Shown here in pieces: positions 36,033-45,508 of a stretch of DNA of 64,000 bases (positions within the stretch are counted from its first letter, which is position 1; every line of letters begins with the position of its first letter). The notes under the pieces were generated by a model. The model was given only the letters and a program-made list of their open reading frames with translations, ran no database searches and was not told the origin of the DNA. The position numbers and the translations under genes are program-made. This DNA comes from Congregibacter variabilis (GTDB taxonomy: Bacteria; Pseudomonadota; Gammaproteobacteria; Pseudomonadales; Halieaceae): positions 1,178,001-1,242,000 of the forward strand of contig NZ_CP136864.1 in the NCBI RefSeq assembly GCF_045689235.1, in the 5' to 3' direction.

Positions 36033-36959
36033 CTAGCGCTCCAGCCCACCCCAGCGGCTTTCCAGCAGCCAGACAGCAATAAACCCCAGGATCATAAGCG
36101 CTACGCAAAGCACTAACTGACTACTCCCAAACAACTCACCGTAGTACTGCGGTGAAACGGGAAACGTTACGCCCCTGTCCCCTGGTAGCGTTTTCCAAGG
36201 CCAGACCACGAGAAGGGAGCCGCAGAGAAACCCTGTGAGCGTGGCCAGAGTCGGGCTGTGATGCTCCCGCAGCAAATAGCCAAGCAGCCGAGAAAACGCT
36301 AATAGTCCACAACCAGCCCCTGCCGCAAAAAGACCCATTGAAGTGAGCTCCAAGGTCTCTATGGCAGCAAGCACCACGGGATACATTCCCAGCAGAACCA
36401 GAATAAAACTGCCCGAGATGCCCGGCAAAATCATTGCACATATGGCAAAAAACCCGGCCACAAAAAAACTCCAGGGCGCCACAGGCAAGACGAAGGCCGG
36501 CGAGAGGCCCACTCCCGCGGCAAATGCTGCGCCAAAAAGTAATCCCCCGAGCGCGATCATTGACCACTGCGACACATGGCGGATAAGCACCAGCGCCGAT
36601 GCCAGGATCAACCCAAAGAAAAACGACCACAGCAACAGTGGCTGGGTTTCTAACAACGATGAGATAACACTGGCCAGGGAAAACACGCTGACCGCTATTC
36701 CTAACAGCAATGTCGCCAAAAACGCAGCGTCGCTACGCTCAAAGACCTCTCCCCAACGGCCGGCGAATACGCACCGAATTAGCTTCACGTCAAAGGCGCT
36801 AATCGCGGTAATCAAACGATGGTAAATGCCCGTGATAAAGGCCATGGTCCCACCGGATACACCTGGCACAATATCCGCCGCACCCATGAGTACGCCGCGA
36901 AGAAAAATACCGGGGAACAGTGCAATAACGGGTGTCTCCGGAGAATCGCCCTCAGCCAT
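36033..36959 (-). CDS. popT: DUF368 polytopic membrane protein, undecaprenyl-phosphate flippase family
   Basis: This is a 308-residue protein with about eight hydrophobic helices. The family repeats are GAADIVPGVSGGTMAFITGIY near the N-terminus and ICAMILPGISGSFILVLLGMY in the middle, the two inverted-repeat loops diagnostic of DUF368. Members were shown in 2022 to recycle undecaprenyl phosphate across the membrane for cell-wall and surface polymer synthesis. The ATG overlaps the pcm stop by 8 bases and its stop is three bases from nlpD, so it is embedded in this operon. The gene symbol is borrowed from that family. Confidence 0.85.
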   Translation of the reverse strand: MAEGDSPETPVIALFPGIFLRGVLMGAADIVPGVSGGTMAFITGIYHRLITAISAFDVKLIRCVFAGRWGEVFERSDAAFLATLLLGIAVSVFSLASVISSLLETQPLLLWSFFFGLILASALVLIRHVSQWSMIALGGLLFGAAFAAGVGLSPAFVLPVAPWSFFVAGFFAICAMILPGISGSFILVLLGMYPVVLAAIETLELTSMGLFAAGAGCGLLAFSRLLGYLLREHHSPTLATLTGFLCGSLLVVWPWKTLPGDRGVTFPVSPQYYGELFGSSQLVLCVALMILGFIAVWLLESRWGGLER

Positions 36960-37620
36960 TACCGAGTCCCGGGAGCAGCGGTACAAAACGCACGGGCTCT
37001 ATGTCATAACGCTCAAATCCGGAATCCGTGCGCTCGACGACAACCAGAGTCTGTTCACGACCACCAACAGGCATAACCAATCGGCCTCCGGGCGCCAACT
37101 GGGCCAGCAAGGACTGCGGCACCTGCTCGGGAGCAGCAGCTGCCAGTATGCCGTCGAAGGGCGCCTGCGACTCCCAACCGTCGTAGCCGTCACCGTGGCG
37201 CATTTGAACGTTCCTGAGCTTTAGCTGGCGCATGCGTTTTCTGGCTGCCAGCAGCAGCGGCTTAATACGTTCCAGGGCATAAACCTCGCCCACAATTCCA
37301 GCCAGCACCGCACTTTGATATCCCGAGCCGCTACCAATTTCCAATATCTTTTTTGGATCCCGGCCTGCGATCAACAGCTCGGTCATTCGGGCGACTATGT
37401 AGGGCTGTGACAGGGTTTGCTGAAAACCAATAGGCAGCGCCGTGTCCTCGTAGGCCCGATGCGCCATGGCCTCATCCAGAAACAGATGTCGTGGCACGTT
37501 GCGCATGGCGTCAAGCACTGCAATATTGGTGATACCCTGCTCCAGCAAGCGTTGCACCAGACGCTCCCGTGTACGCTGGGAGGTCATACCGATACCCGAA
37601 ATATCTGCTGATCTATTCAT
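36952..37620 (-). CDS. pcm: protein-L-isoaspartate O-methyltransferase
   Basis: This is a 222-residue SAM-dependent methyltransferase. PRHLFLDEAMAHRAYEDTALPIG, QTLSQPYIVARM (substrate loop) and the SAM site ILEIGSGSGYQSAVLA are diagnostic, with LAPGGRLVMPVG near the end. It repairs isomerised aspartate in ageing proteins. The ATG overlaps the ispF stop by four bases. In most gammaproteobacteria surE and truD precede pcm here; both are missing. Confidence 0.97.
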   Translation of the reverse strand: MNRSADISGIGMTSQRTRERLVQRLLEQGITNIAVLDAMRNVPRHLFLDEAMAHRAYEDTALPIGFQQTLSQPYIVARMTELLIAGRDPKKILEIGSGSGYQSAVLAGIVGEVYALERIKPLLLAARKRMRQLKLRNVQMRHGDGYDGWESQAPFDGILAAAAPEQVPQSLLAQLAPGGRLVMPVGGREQTLVVVERTDSGFERYDIEPVRFVPLLPGLGNG

Positions 37621-38102
37621 GAGCGACTCAGCAAGACCACGGCATGCACGGCTATGCCCTCTTCCCGTCCGACATAACCCAGCTTTTCCGTGGTGGTGGC
37701 TTTTACCGAAACCTGGTCCAGATCTGCGAACAGATCGGCTGCAATATTTTTGCGCATGGCAATAACGTGCTGAGCCATTCGCGGTGCTTGCGCAACAATC
37801 GTGATATCGGCATTGCCAAGAACGTATTCATGCTCTTTTATGAGGTCTGCGCAGCGCCGTAACAACTCTCTGCTGTCTATACCGGCATTAGCCTGATCTG
37901 TGTCCGGAAAATGTTTACCAATGTCTCCCGCGGCAATCGCACCCAGCAGCGCATCGCACAAGGCATGCAACACAACATCACCATCGGAATGTGCAAGCAG
38001 CGAACGGTCGTGGGGGATCGATACGCCACCGAGAACAACGGCACCGGGGCCCTGCCCGGATTCCGCAAAGGCATGCACATCGAAGCCATGTCCAATTCGC
38101 AT
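37617..38102 (-). CDS. ispF: 2-C-methyl-D-erythritol 2,4-cyclodiphosphate synthase
   Basis: This is a 161-residue protein. IGHGFDVHAF holds the zinc aspartate and histidine, LAHSDGDVVLHALCDALLGA the active-site loop, and VKATTTEKLGYVG the trimer contact. It forms MEcPP in the MEP isoprenoid pathway, the step after IspD and IspE. The ATG at 38102 overlaps the ispD TGA by one base, and a TTG one codon earlier is possible. Confidence 0.98.
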   Translation of the reverse strand: MRIGHGFDVHAFAESGQGPGAVVLGGVSIPHDRSLLAHSDGDVVLHALCDALLGAIAAGDIGKHFPDTDQANAGIDSRELLRRCADLIKEHEYVLGNADITIVAQAPRMAQHVIAMRKNIAADLFADLDQVSVKATTTEKLGYVGREEGIAVHAVVLLSRS

Positions 38103-38821
38103 CAAATCTCTGTCCCCGCCATATCCCCGTCCTGTGGGTAAATCTGCTTCAGCCAGAAAGCTGCCAGTTGCATATCTGACGCATAGGTTACCTTGAGATT
38201 GGCAACCGAGCCTTGTACTAATTGAACATCGAAGCCCGCCGCCTCCATAGCTGAGGCTTCATCAGTAACAACAAAGCCGCTCTCCCGGGCCGCATCTAAG
38301 GCCGATCTAAGCTCTCCCACACGAAACATCTGCGGCGTCTGGGCACTCCAAATGCCTGCTCTATCGATGGTGGTCATCACACGCGCCTGACCATCCGCGC
38401 GTTTGAGTGTATCTGTAATTGGTACCGCGAGTAGTCCACCGACACCGGTACTACTTACGTTTTGCACGAGTGAGTGCAGGTCCTGAGGAGCTAAACAGGG
38501 ACGCGCTGCATCGTGCACTAAAACCCAATCCTCATCCTCTGCCGGCAATGCTGCCAGAGCAGCCGCCACAGACGCAGCGCGGCTTGAGCCGCCTGCACAA
38601 AAGCTCACTCGCGCATCGCCCAGAGATCCCTCTCTGCTTTGCTGCACATCTGTCTCGGGCACGGCCACCACACAAGCACGCAGCTTCGGATAGGCCAGCA
38701 GGGCGCCAACGCTCCAATCCAAAAGGGATCGTCCACCGATCTTGAGATATTGCTTTGACTCACTGCTCGCCATGCGAGATCCACTCCCCGCAGCAGGAAC
38801 CACCGCCCAGAGTGCGTTCAC
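38102..38821 (-). CDS. ispD: 2-C-methyl-D-erythritol 4-phosphate cytidylyltransferase
   Basis: This is a 239-residue protein starting with GTG. The nucleotide loop PAAGSGSRMASSESKQYLKIGG opens the Rossmann-like fold; VHDAARPCL and TPQMFR follow. It couples MEP to CTP in isoprenoid synthesis. The GTG overlaps the ftsB stop by four bases, the next step's gene (ispF) follows directly, and all lie in one operon. Confidence 0.97.
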   Translation of the reverse strand: MNALWAVVPAAGSGSRMASSESKQYLKIGGRSLLDWSVGALLAYPKLRACVVAVPETDVQQSREGSLGDARVSFCAGGSSRAASVAAALAALPAEDEDWVLVHDAARPCLAPQDLHSLVQNVSSTGVGGLLAVPITDTLKRADGQARVMTTIDRAGIWSAQTPQMFRVGELRSALDAARESGFVVTDEASAMEAAGFDVQLVQGSVANLKVTYASDMQLAAFWLKQIYPQDGDMAGTEI

Positions 38822-39126
38822 GGACGGGGCTCGGAAGCTTTGGGCGCAAGCTTATCGGGGTCTACGAACTGGTAATACACTTCGTCGTCACGCGTCAGAC
38901 CGAGCTCTTCCCGTGCGCGCTGTTCAAGGACGGTATTGCCAGCTTTAAGGTCCATGACCTGTCGACTCAGCTCTTCATTGCGCTCACGCAAAACCGCGTT
39001 CTCCCGCTGGGAGTCCTGGGCCTGCTGCCGAAGCTGCAATAACTCCAAACGCCCTCCCTCGCCCCACCACAGGCGATACTGCAGCCCTGCGAGGAGCAAC
39101 AGAAGTACCAGTAATATCCAGCGCAA
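38818..39126 (-). CDS. ftsB: cell division protein FtsB
   Basis: This is a 102-residue bitopic protein: a short N-terminus, one helix (residues 3-16, WILLVLLLLLAGLQYRLW), then a leucine-zipper-like coiled coil (LELLQLRQQAQDSQRENAVLRERNEEL) and the conserved REELGLTRDDEVYYQFV end. It links FtsQ and FtsL in the divisome. The start is TTG, eight bases after the eno stop, and no ATG is available in frame. Confidence 0.95.
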   Translation of the reverse strand: MRWILLVLLLLLAGLQYRLWWGEGGRLELLQLRQQAQDSQRENAVLRERNEELSRQVMDLKAGNTVLEQRAREELGLTRDDEVYYQFVDPDKLAPKASEPRP

Positions 39127-39134
39127 AAGGGTAG

Positions 39135-40421
39135 CTAGCGTGCAAACTCGGCACGCCCGCGATAGGGCGCTGTGGAGCCAAGCTCAGCCTCAATGCGAAG
39201 AAGACGGTTGTACTTAGCAACGCGGTCAGAGCGACACAATGAGCCGGTCTTGATCTGGCCTGCGCCGGTAGCCACCGCCAGATCGGCAATAGTGGTGTCC
39301 TCTGTTTCACCTGAGCGATGGGAGATTACTGCGGTGTAACCGGCGTCCGCCGCCATGGCAATAGCATCCAGAGTTTCGGTAAGAGTGCCGATTTGATTGA
39401 GTTTGATAAGAATTGAGTTGCCCACACCCCGTTCGATGCCTTGGGCAAGAATCTTGGTATTGGTGACGAACAGATCATCACCAACAAGCTGAACACGATC
39501 TCCAAGTCGCTCGGTGAGGAGCTTCCAACCATCCCAATCAGACTCATCAAGCCCGTCTTCGATTGATAAAATCGGATGCGCATCGGCCAGCCCTGCAAGG
39601 TACTCGGTAAACCCTGCGCTATCGAAATCACGGCCATCACCACCCAGCCAGTAACGACCATCGCGGTAGAACTCCGAGGCTGCGCAGTCAAGCGCCAACG
39701 TTACATCAGTGCCCAGGGTGTAGCCCGCGTTTGACACTGCTTCGGCGATAACATCCAGCGCGGCTTCATTGGATGGCAGGTCCGGAGCAAAGCCACCCTC
39801 GTCACCCACGGCGGTACTTAAACCCCTTGCAGACAGCACTTTCTTGAGATGATGAAAGATCTCCGCGCCGCAGCGCAGCGCCTCAGCAAAGCTGCTTGCC
39901 GCAACCGGCTGAATCATAAATTCCTGAATGTCGACATTGTTATCGGCGTGCTCCCCGCCATTGATGATGTTCATCATCGGCACAGGCATGCTGAGCGATC
40001 CGCGACCGTAAAGCGCTGCGATGTGAGCATAAAGCGGCTTCCCCGCCGCAATAGCCGCCGCACGCGCGGCCGCCAGAGAAACAGCCAGCATGGCATTAGC
40101 GCCCAGAGATTCTTTATTTTCTGTGCCATCGAGCTCAAGCATGGCGTCGTCAAGATGTCGCTGCGCAGAAGCATCCATTCCCAGCAAAGCGGTGCGCAGA
40201 GCACCATTAATATTTCCCACCGCCTTGGTGACGCCTTTACCGAGATAACGATTGGGGTCTGCGTCGCGCAGTTCCAGAGCTTCCCGGGACCCGGTGGAGG
40301 CACCGGAAGGAGCGAATGCAGATGCCGAGGCGCCACAATCAAGCGTCACTTCAGCCATGACCGTGGGATTCCCGCGGGAATCCAGCACCTCAAAACCCTG
40401 AACGTCAGTAATTCTGCTCAC
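39135..40421 (-). CDS. eno: enolase
   Basis: This is a 428-residue protein from a GTG at 40421 with GGGAGAG 8-10 bases upstream; an ATG at 40442 is in frame but lies before that ribosome site. EVLDSRGNPTV, ASTGSREALELRD, MNIINGGEHADN, SIEDGLDESDWDGW, QLVGDDLFVTN and SHRSGETED mark the fold and active site. It interconverts 2-phosphoglycerate and PEP, feeding the PEP/pyruvate enzymes elsewhere in the window. Confidence 0.98.
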   Translation of the reverse strand: MSRITDVQGFEVLDSRGNPTVMAEVTLDCGASASAFAPSGASTGSREALELRDADPNRYLGKGVTKAVGNINGALRTALLGMDASAQRHLDDAMLELDGTENKESLGANAMLAVSLAAARAAAIAAGKPLYAHIAALYGRGSLSMPVPMMNIINGGEHADNNVDIQEFMIQPVAASSFAEALRCGAEIFHHLKKVLSARGLSTAVGDEGGFAPDLPSNEAALDVIAEAVSNAGYTLGTDVTLALDCAASEFYRDGRYWLGGDGRDFDSAGFTEYLAGLADAHPILSIEDGLDESDWDGWKLLTERLGDRVQLVGDDLFVTNTKILAQGIERGVGNSILIKLNQIGTLTETLDAIAMAADAGYTAVISHRSGETEDTTIADLAVATGAGQIKTGSLCRSDRVAKYNRLLRIEAELGSTAPYRGRAEFAR

Positions 40422-40506
40422 TTTTGACTCTCCCTGAATCATCGTTGAATGCTAACCCGAGCACCCATGTATCGTCGCAATATCGATTTCAGCACCCAAT
40501 AAGAAC

Positions 40507-41361
40507 TCAATCTATGTTGAGTTTGGGCAAACCTTTCACAAGAGTATCTACCGCCTGAACTTGCTCGAGAAACGGACGCAACTTATCCAGAGGTAAAGCG
40601 CTGGGACCATCACAGAGCGCCTTATCCGGATTTGGGTGAGACTCGAGAAACAGTCCTGCCAAGCCCACTGCCATACCCGCGCGGGCCAACTCCGTAACCT
40701 GAGATCGACGACCGCCAGAAGCAGCACCCATAGGATCCCGGCATTGCAGGGCGTGGGTCACGTCGAAAATTTGCGGCACACCCTTGGTAGCAGCTCGCAT
40801 CACGCCAAAACCGAGCATATCGACCACAAGATTATCGTATCCGTAGTTACTACCGCGCTCACAGATCATGAGTCGTTCGTTACCGCACTCTCGAAACTTT
40901 TCAACGACATTGCCCATCTGCGCTGGCGACAGAAACTGCGGCTTTTTGATGTTAATTGCAGCACCGGTCTCGGCCATGGCTCGCACCAGATCGGTCTGCC
41001 TGGCAAGAAAAGCTGGTAACTGAATAATATCGCAGACCTCTGCTGCTGGCGCCGCTTGATCAGGCGCATGCACATCAGTGATCAAAGGCACGTTAAATCG
41101 CGACTTAACGTCCGCCAGAATTTCCAGGCCTTTTGCCAAGCCAGGCCCGCGAAAAGAGTGTATGGAAGAGCGATTCGCCTTATCGTAAGAGGCTTTAAAG
41201 ACCAGTGGAATACCCAGATCAGCACACACGCTCACGTACTCTGCAGCGACCTCCAATGCGAATTCCCGGCTCTCCAGAACATTCACACCGCCCAAAAGCA
41301 CAAAGGGCGCATCGTTAGCGATGCGCAGATCACCCAGCTCTACGGTTGTTGTCATCGGCAT
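40507..41361 (-). CDS. kdsA: 3-deoxy-8-phosphooctulonate (KDO-8-P) synthase
   Basis: This is a 284-residue TIM-barrel enzyme. VLLGGVNVLESREFALEVA, FKASYDKANRSS, LITDVHAPDQA, IKKPQFLSPAQM, CERGSNYGYDNLVVDM and THALQCRDPMGAASGGRR are typical. It condenses PEP with arabinose 5-phosphate for the inner core of lipopolysaccharide. It lies 17 bases after pyrG. A second ATG two codons in has slightly better GAGG spacing. Confidence 0.98.
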   Translation of the reverse strand: MPMTTTVELGDLRIANDAPFVLLGGVNVLESREFALEVAAEYVSVCADLGIPLVFKASYDKANRSSIHSFRGPGLAKGLEILADVKSRFNVPLITDVHAPDQAAPAAEVCDIIQLPAFLARQTDLVRAMAETGAAINIKKPQFLSPAQMGNVVEKFRECGNERLMICERGSNYGYDNLVVDMLGFGVMRAATKGVPQIFDVTHALQCRDPMGAASGGRRSQVTELARAGMAVGLAGLFLESHPNPDKALCDGPSALPLDKLRPFLEQVQAVDTLVKGLPKLNID

Positions 41362-41378
41362 AACCTCAATATCAGGGC

Positions 41379-43037
41379 TCAGCCTGCCGCAGTATCACGG
41401 GCATGGCGGTTACCCGCAGCATGCTGACAAGCTGCTTGTATGTAACTGGTAAATAGCGGATGACCGCCTCGAGGCCGGGAGGTGAACTCCGGATGAAACT
41501 GGCAGGCAACAAACCAGGCGTGTTCGGGCAATTCGACCATCTCAACTAGCGACCTGTCCTCAGACCAGCCTGCTATGACCATGCCATGTTCCTGAAGCGT
41601 GCTCACATAATTGTCATTCACTTCGTAGCGATGACGATGGCGTTCGTGGATTACAGGAGCACCGTAAATGTCGCGAATGCGCGTTCCCTCTTCCAGATGG
41701 CATGGCTGAGAGCCGAGTCGCATGGTACCGCCAAGATCCGAAGTCTCGTCCCGCTGCTCAGTGCTGCCGTCGGCATTCTTCCACTCGGTAATCAGCGCCA
41801 CGATAGGATGCGGCGTCTGCGGAGCCATTTCCGAGGAATGAGCTCCCTCCAGCCCACATACATTTCGTGCATACTCCACAAGTGCGACGTGCATGCCCAG
41901 ACAAATCCCCAGAAAAGGGATGTCGTTCTCCCGGGCAAAACGCACGGCTTGAATTTTCCCCTCTACGCCACGGTCACCAAAGCCTCCGGGCACCAGAATA
42001 GCGTCGGCACCTTCCAAAACACCCGTACCGTTGCGCTCAATATCCTCGGCCTCGACGTAGTCGATCTTTACATCAGTGAGCGTCTGTAAGCCGGCGTGGG
42101 CGAGCGCTTCATTTAGCGACTTATAAGCGTCAGGCAGCTCCATGTACTTACCAACCATCGCCACCCGAACGGTCGCCTGCCTATCAGCAAGCTCTCGCTG
42201 AAGCACTTCATCCCACTCACTCAGATCTGCAGGAGGGCAATCGAGGCCGAACCGCTCCACCACAAAATCATCCAGCCCATTTGCATGCAACGCGCGGGGA
42301 ATACTGTAAATGGTGTCAGCATCCAAAAGCGGGATAACGGCCCGCGCCTCAACGTTGGTGAATAGGGCAATCTTGCTACAGGCACTTTCCTCGATGGGGA
42401 CCGTGGATCGGCAAAGAAGCACATCTGGCTGCAAACCAATGGAACGCAGCTCTTTCACCGAGTGCTGGGTAGGCTTGGTTTTGATCTCGCCTGCGGTAGC
42501 GATATAAGGCACCAGGGTGAGGTGCATCAGCAGCGCCCGGGAAGGCCCCATCTCGACCTTTAGCTGACGCGCGGCTTCCAAAAACGGCAAACCTTCGATA
42601 TCACCCACCGTGCCACCAATCTCGACCACAGCAACATCGGCGTCACCGGCTCCCGCCAGCACCCGTCGCTTAATCTCGTCGGTAATATGTGGAATGACCT
42701 GAACCGTACCGCCGAGATAGTCTCCGCGACGTTCCTTGGCCAGCACCTGGTTGTAAACACGACCCGTGGTGAAGTTGTTCCTGCGGCTCATCACCGCGCG
42801 GGTGAATCGCTCGTAATGCCCCAGATCAAGGTCGGTTTCGGCACCGTCATCGGTGACATACACCTCACCGTGCTGAAACGGGCTCATAGTTCCGGGATCA
42901 ATATTGATATAGGGATCGAGCTTTAGAAGGGTAACCTTCAGACCACGGGCTTCAAGAACCGCCGCCAGCGATGCCGCTGCGATTCCTTTACCTAGAGAAG
43001 AAACTACACCACCAGTCACAAAGACTAATCGCGTCAT
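41379..43037 (-). CDS. pyrG: CTP synthase
   Basis: This is a 552-residue two-domain enzyme. The N-terminal synthetase carries VTGGVVSSLGKGIAAASLA, and the C-terminal glutamine amidotransferase has the nucleophile C379 in FLGICLGMH and a late FHPEFTSRP triad. It converts UTP to CTP with glutamine nitrogen. It heads the pyrG-kdsA-eno set, with 135 bases to tilS upstream that could hold a promoter. Confidence 0.98.
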   Translation of the reverse strand: MTRLVFVTGGVVSSLGKGIAAASLAAVLEARGLKVTLLKLDPYINIDPGTMSPFQHGEVYVTDDGAETDLDLGHYERFTRAVMSRRNNFTTGRVYNQVLAKERRGDYLGGTVQVIPHITDEIKRRVLAGAGDADVAVVEIGGTVGDIEGLPFLEAARQLKVEMGPSRALLMHLTLVPYIATAGEIKTKPTQHSVKELRSIGLQPDVLLCRSTVPIEESACSKIALFTNVEARAVIPLLDADTIYSIPRALHANGLDDFVVERFGLDCPPADLSEWDEVLQRELADRQATVRVAMVGKYMELPDAYKSLNEALAHAGLQTLTDVKIDYVEAEDIERNGTGVLEGADAILVPGGFGDRGVEGKIQAVRFARENDIPFLGICLGMHVALVEYARNVCGLEGAHSSEMAPQTPHPIVALITEWKNADGSTEQRDETSDLGGTMRLGSQPCHLEEGTRIRDIYGAPVIHERHRHRYEVNDNYVSTLQEHGMVIAGWSEDRSLVEMVELPEHAWFVACQFHPEFTSRPRGGHPLFTSYIQAACQHAAGNRHARDTAAG

Positions 43038-43172
43038 GTCACGCCTTCCTGTTGACTCTGCCCCGGACGAGCAAGACTGTCATCAATCCGGGCCCGCGAC
43101 CATGCGATAAGATGGGATATCAAACTAACAGAAAGCGCCCCCGCGCTCAATCAGAAACCTGCATTGAGTGCG

Positions 43173-44504
43173 TTATTTCTGCCTAATTTCTTCCCTTTCC
43201 CAAACAAGTTCAACCCCGAGCGAGACTGCCCGCGGGGAGCGCAGCAAATGCGCGACTGCCAGAAGCTCCTCACCAGCGGCAGAGTTTTGCACCAGCAGAG
43301 GCAAACAATTGCGCCACCATGGTGGTACTGCCTGCTCCTGAAAGACCGTTTTCAGATCCTTATGATGGCCGCTGGCCAGTGCGAGACGCTCCCCCCCACG
43401 GCGCGTGCAAAGGCTCAGATCCGGCAACAGCTCGCCTTCAGCCCCCATCAGAGTCAGCTTACCCATGCCAGGCCAGGACAGCGTCTCTCCCAGCTGTATG
43501 GCCCGGGTCTTCGACGCCGGGTCCAGCTGTCGAGGGTGGAGATACACCGCGTCGCGATAACGCTCAATGGTCCAATCAGAACCACACAGCTGGGCACCAG
43601 CGCCTTCTCGCATCTGCCGCAGGAATTCCAACAAACGAGCGGCCGGTGGTGCCAACAATGACCGCTCTTTAAGCCACTGCCTCAGAGCCAGTGCCGCCAG
43701 CGCAGGCTCCCGCGGCAAATCATCGATGGCAAAGCCGGGATCACCCAGGCTTCCATATACGGTTTTCATTACCGGACCAGGAAGATGCTCGCTTAATTCC
43801 CGCAGCTGGGTCGCCGCGCGAGAGAGCGTGGACCGGTACCCTGGCCAGCGCTTTGCAAGCAATGGCATGATTTCCTGGCGCAGATAGTTTCGATCAAAGC
43901 GCGTATCGGCATTGCTTGGATCATCGATCCAGACCAGGTCATGGTCCATCGCATAGGCTTGCAAATCGCTGCGGGGAAGATCCAACAAAGGACGCAGCAG
44001 CGAACCATGACCCAGGGGGCGGGCCACAGGTATGGAGACCAGACCTTGAGGACCGGCCCCGCGGAGCAGCCTCAACAAGAGGGTTTCAGCCTGATCATCC
44101 TGGTGATGCGCCATCAACAAGACGGCACCCGGCTCGATGCAGGACTCAAACCAACGATAGCGTGCGGTTCGCGCGGCGGCTTCAACACCGTGGCCACTTT
44201 CATGCAACTCTAGCCGGGTAGAGCTAAAAGGAATATTCCATCGTGAGCACAGCTCAGCGCATTGATTTGCCCATCGATCCGCATCCCTGTTCAGACCATG
44301 GTTGGCGTGCAAGGCGATCACGGGCCCAGCAAAAGCGGCTTTTACTCCATGCAGCAGCACCGTTGAATCCAGACCACCGCTAAAGGCCACATAAACACCC
44401 GCAGCCCTGTCCAGCGTGGCCGCGTGCCGTTCAAAGGCTTGAAGAACGGGGTTTTGAGCCACCCCTTGAGGACTCTCAGTTACCGTAGGCGAGGAGTCTC
44501 GCAT
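43173..44504 (-). CDS. tilS: tRNA(Ile)-lysidine synthetase
   Basis: This is a 443-residue protein with the PP-loop FSGGLDSTVLLH near residue 42, LHANHGLN, and HHQDDQAETLLLRLLRGAG, all diagnostic. C-terminal domains bind tRNA. It modifies the AUA anticodon of tRNA-Ile2. The ATG used lies 29 bases inside accA and has no ribosome site; a GTG at 44462, just after the accA stop, would give a more usual N-terminus, so the start is uncertain. Confidence 0.95.
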   Translation of the reverse strand: MRDSSPTVTESPQGVAQNPVLQAFERHAATLDRAAGVYVAFSGGLDSTVLLHGVKAAFAGPVIALHANHGLNRDADRWANQCAELCSRWNIPFSSTRLELHESGHGVEAAARTARYRWFESCIEPGAVLLMAHHQDDQAETLLLRLLRGAGPQGLVSIPVARPLGHGSLLRPLLDLPRSDLQAYAMDHDLVWIDDPSNADTRFDRNYLRQEIMPLLAKRWPGYRSTLSRAATQLRELSEHLPGPVMKTVYGSLGDPGFAIDDLPREPALAALALRQWLKERSLLAPPAARLLEFLRQMREGAGAQLCGSDWTIERYRDAVYLHPRQLDPASKTRAIQLGETLSWPGMGKLTLMGAEGELLPDLSLCTRRGGERLALASGHHKDLKTVFQEQAVPPWWRNCLPLLVQNSAAGEELLAVAHLLRSPRAVSLGVELVWEREEIRQK

Positions 44505-45423
44505 AACGGGCTTCGAGCATATCCTCGGTGCTCATGGCCTTGAGCTTATCCAGCTCTCCAGACACATGCTCACGAATTCGCTCTGCCATCAGCTCAGCAT
44601 TCCGATGTGCTCCACCAAGAGGCTCAGGAATGCTGGCATCCACGATACCGAGCTCTTTGAGCTTGTCTGAGGTCACGCCCATGGCCGCCGCTGCGTCCGA
44701 GGCGAACTCCGAGGATTTCCAGATAATGTTGGCGCAACCTTCTGGAGAAATCACGAAATAGGTGGCGTACTGCAGCATCGCCAGGTGGTCGGCCACGCCT
44801 ATACCCAGGGCACCACCGGAACTTCCCTCGCCGATCACGACAGAAACAATCGGCGTTCGCAGTCGAGACATCACCGCCAAATTCGTGGCAATTGACTCAG
44901 AAATACCCCGCTCTTCAGAATCGATACCCGGATATGCTCCCGGTGTGTCAATCAGGGTTATCACTGGCAGACTGAAACGTTCGGCCGTCTCCATAAGACG
45001 CAGGGCTTTGCGGTAACCTTCCGGCTTGGGCATGCCAAAATTACGATATACCTTGTCTTTGACCGTGCGCCCCTTCTCCTGACCAATCACCATGACTGAC
45101 TCGCCGTTCAAGCGCGCAATGCCGCCGACGATCGCTTTGTCGTCGCCAAAATGGCGGTCACCGTGAAGCTCATCAAAGTCATCAAAAATCAACGGAAGGT
45201 AGTCAAGCGTATAGGGCCTCAGTGGATGTCTTGCGACACGCACCACATCCCAGGGGCTAAGATTGGAGAAAATCTTCTCGGTAAGCTTGGAGCTTTTGGC
45301 TTTTAATTCGTCAAGTTCGCTGGAGAGATTAAGTTCTGCTCCAGAGCCCACATGCCGCAATTCCTCGATCTTGACCTCGAGCTCGGCGATCGGCTGTTCA
45401 AAATCCAGATAATTGGGGTTCAT
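44476..45423 (-). CDS. accA: acetyl-CoA carboxylase carboxyltransferase subunit alpha
   Basis: This is a 315-residue protein starting MNPNYLDFEQPIAELE, the standard opening, so I used the ATG at 45423 rather than a TTG four codons upstream. LPLIFDDFDELHGDR, MVIGQEKGR, TLIDTPGAYPGIDSEERG and GEGSSGGALGIGVAD match the crotonase-like carboxyltransferase. With AccD it makes malonyl-CoA for fatty acids. tilS follows with an overlap. Confidence 0.98.
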   Translation of the reverse strand: MNPNYLDFEQPIAELEVKIEELRHVGSGAELNLSSELDELKAKSSKLTEKIFSNLSPWDVVRVARHPLRPYTLDYLPLIFDDFDELHGDRHFGDDKAIVGGIARLNGESVMVIGQEKGRTVKDKVYRNFGMPKPEGYRKALRLMETAERFSLPVITLIDTPGAYPGIDSEERGISESIATNLAVMSRLRTPIVSVVIGEGSSGGALGIGVADHLAMLQYATYFVISPEGCANIIWKSSEFASDAAAAMGVTSDKLKELGIVDASIPEPLGGAHRNAELMAERIREHVSGELDKLKAMSTEDMLEARYARLLAYGN

Positions 45424-45508
45424 GGGCGACGTCAACGACTAGACTATGGGTTAGCTTTAGGATTCTACCCAAAAGCGCGCCGCGCCTCCATGGTCTAAAT
45501 CGCCGACT

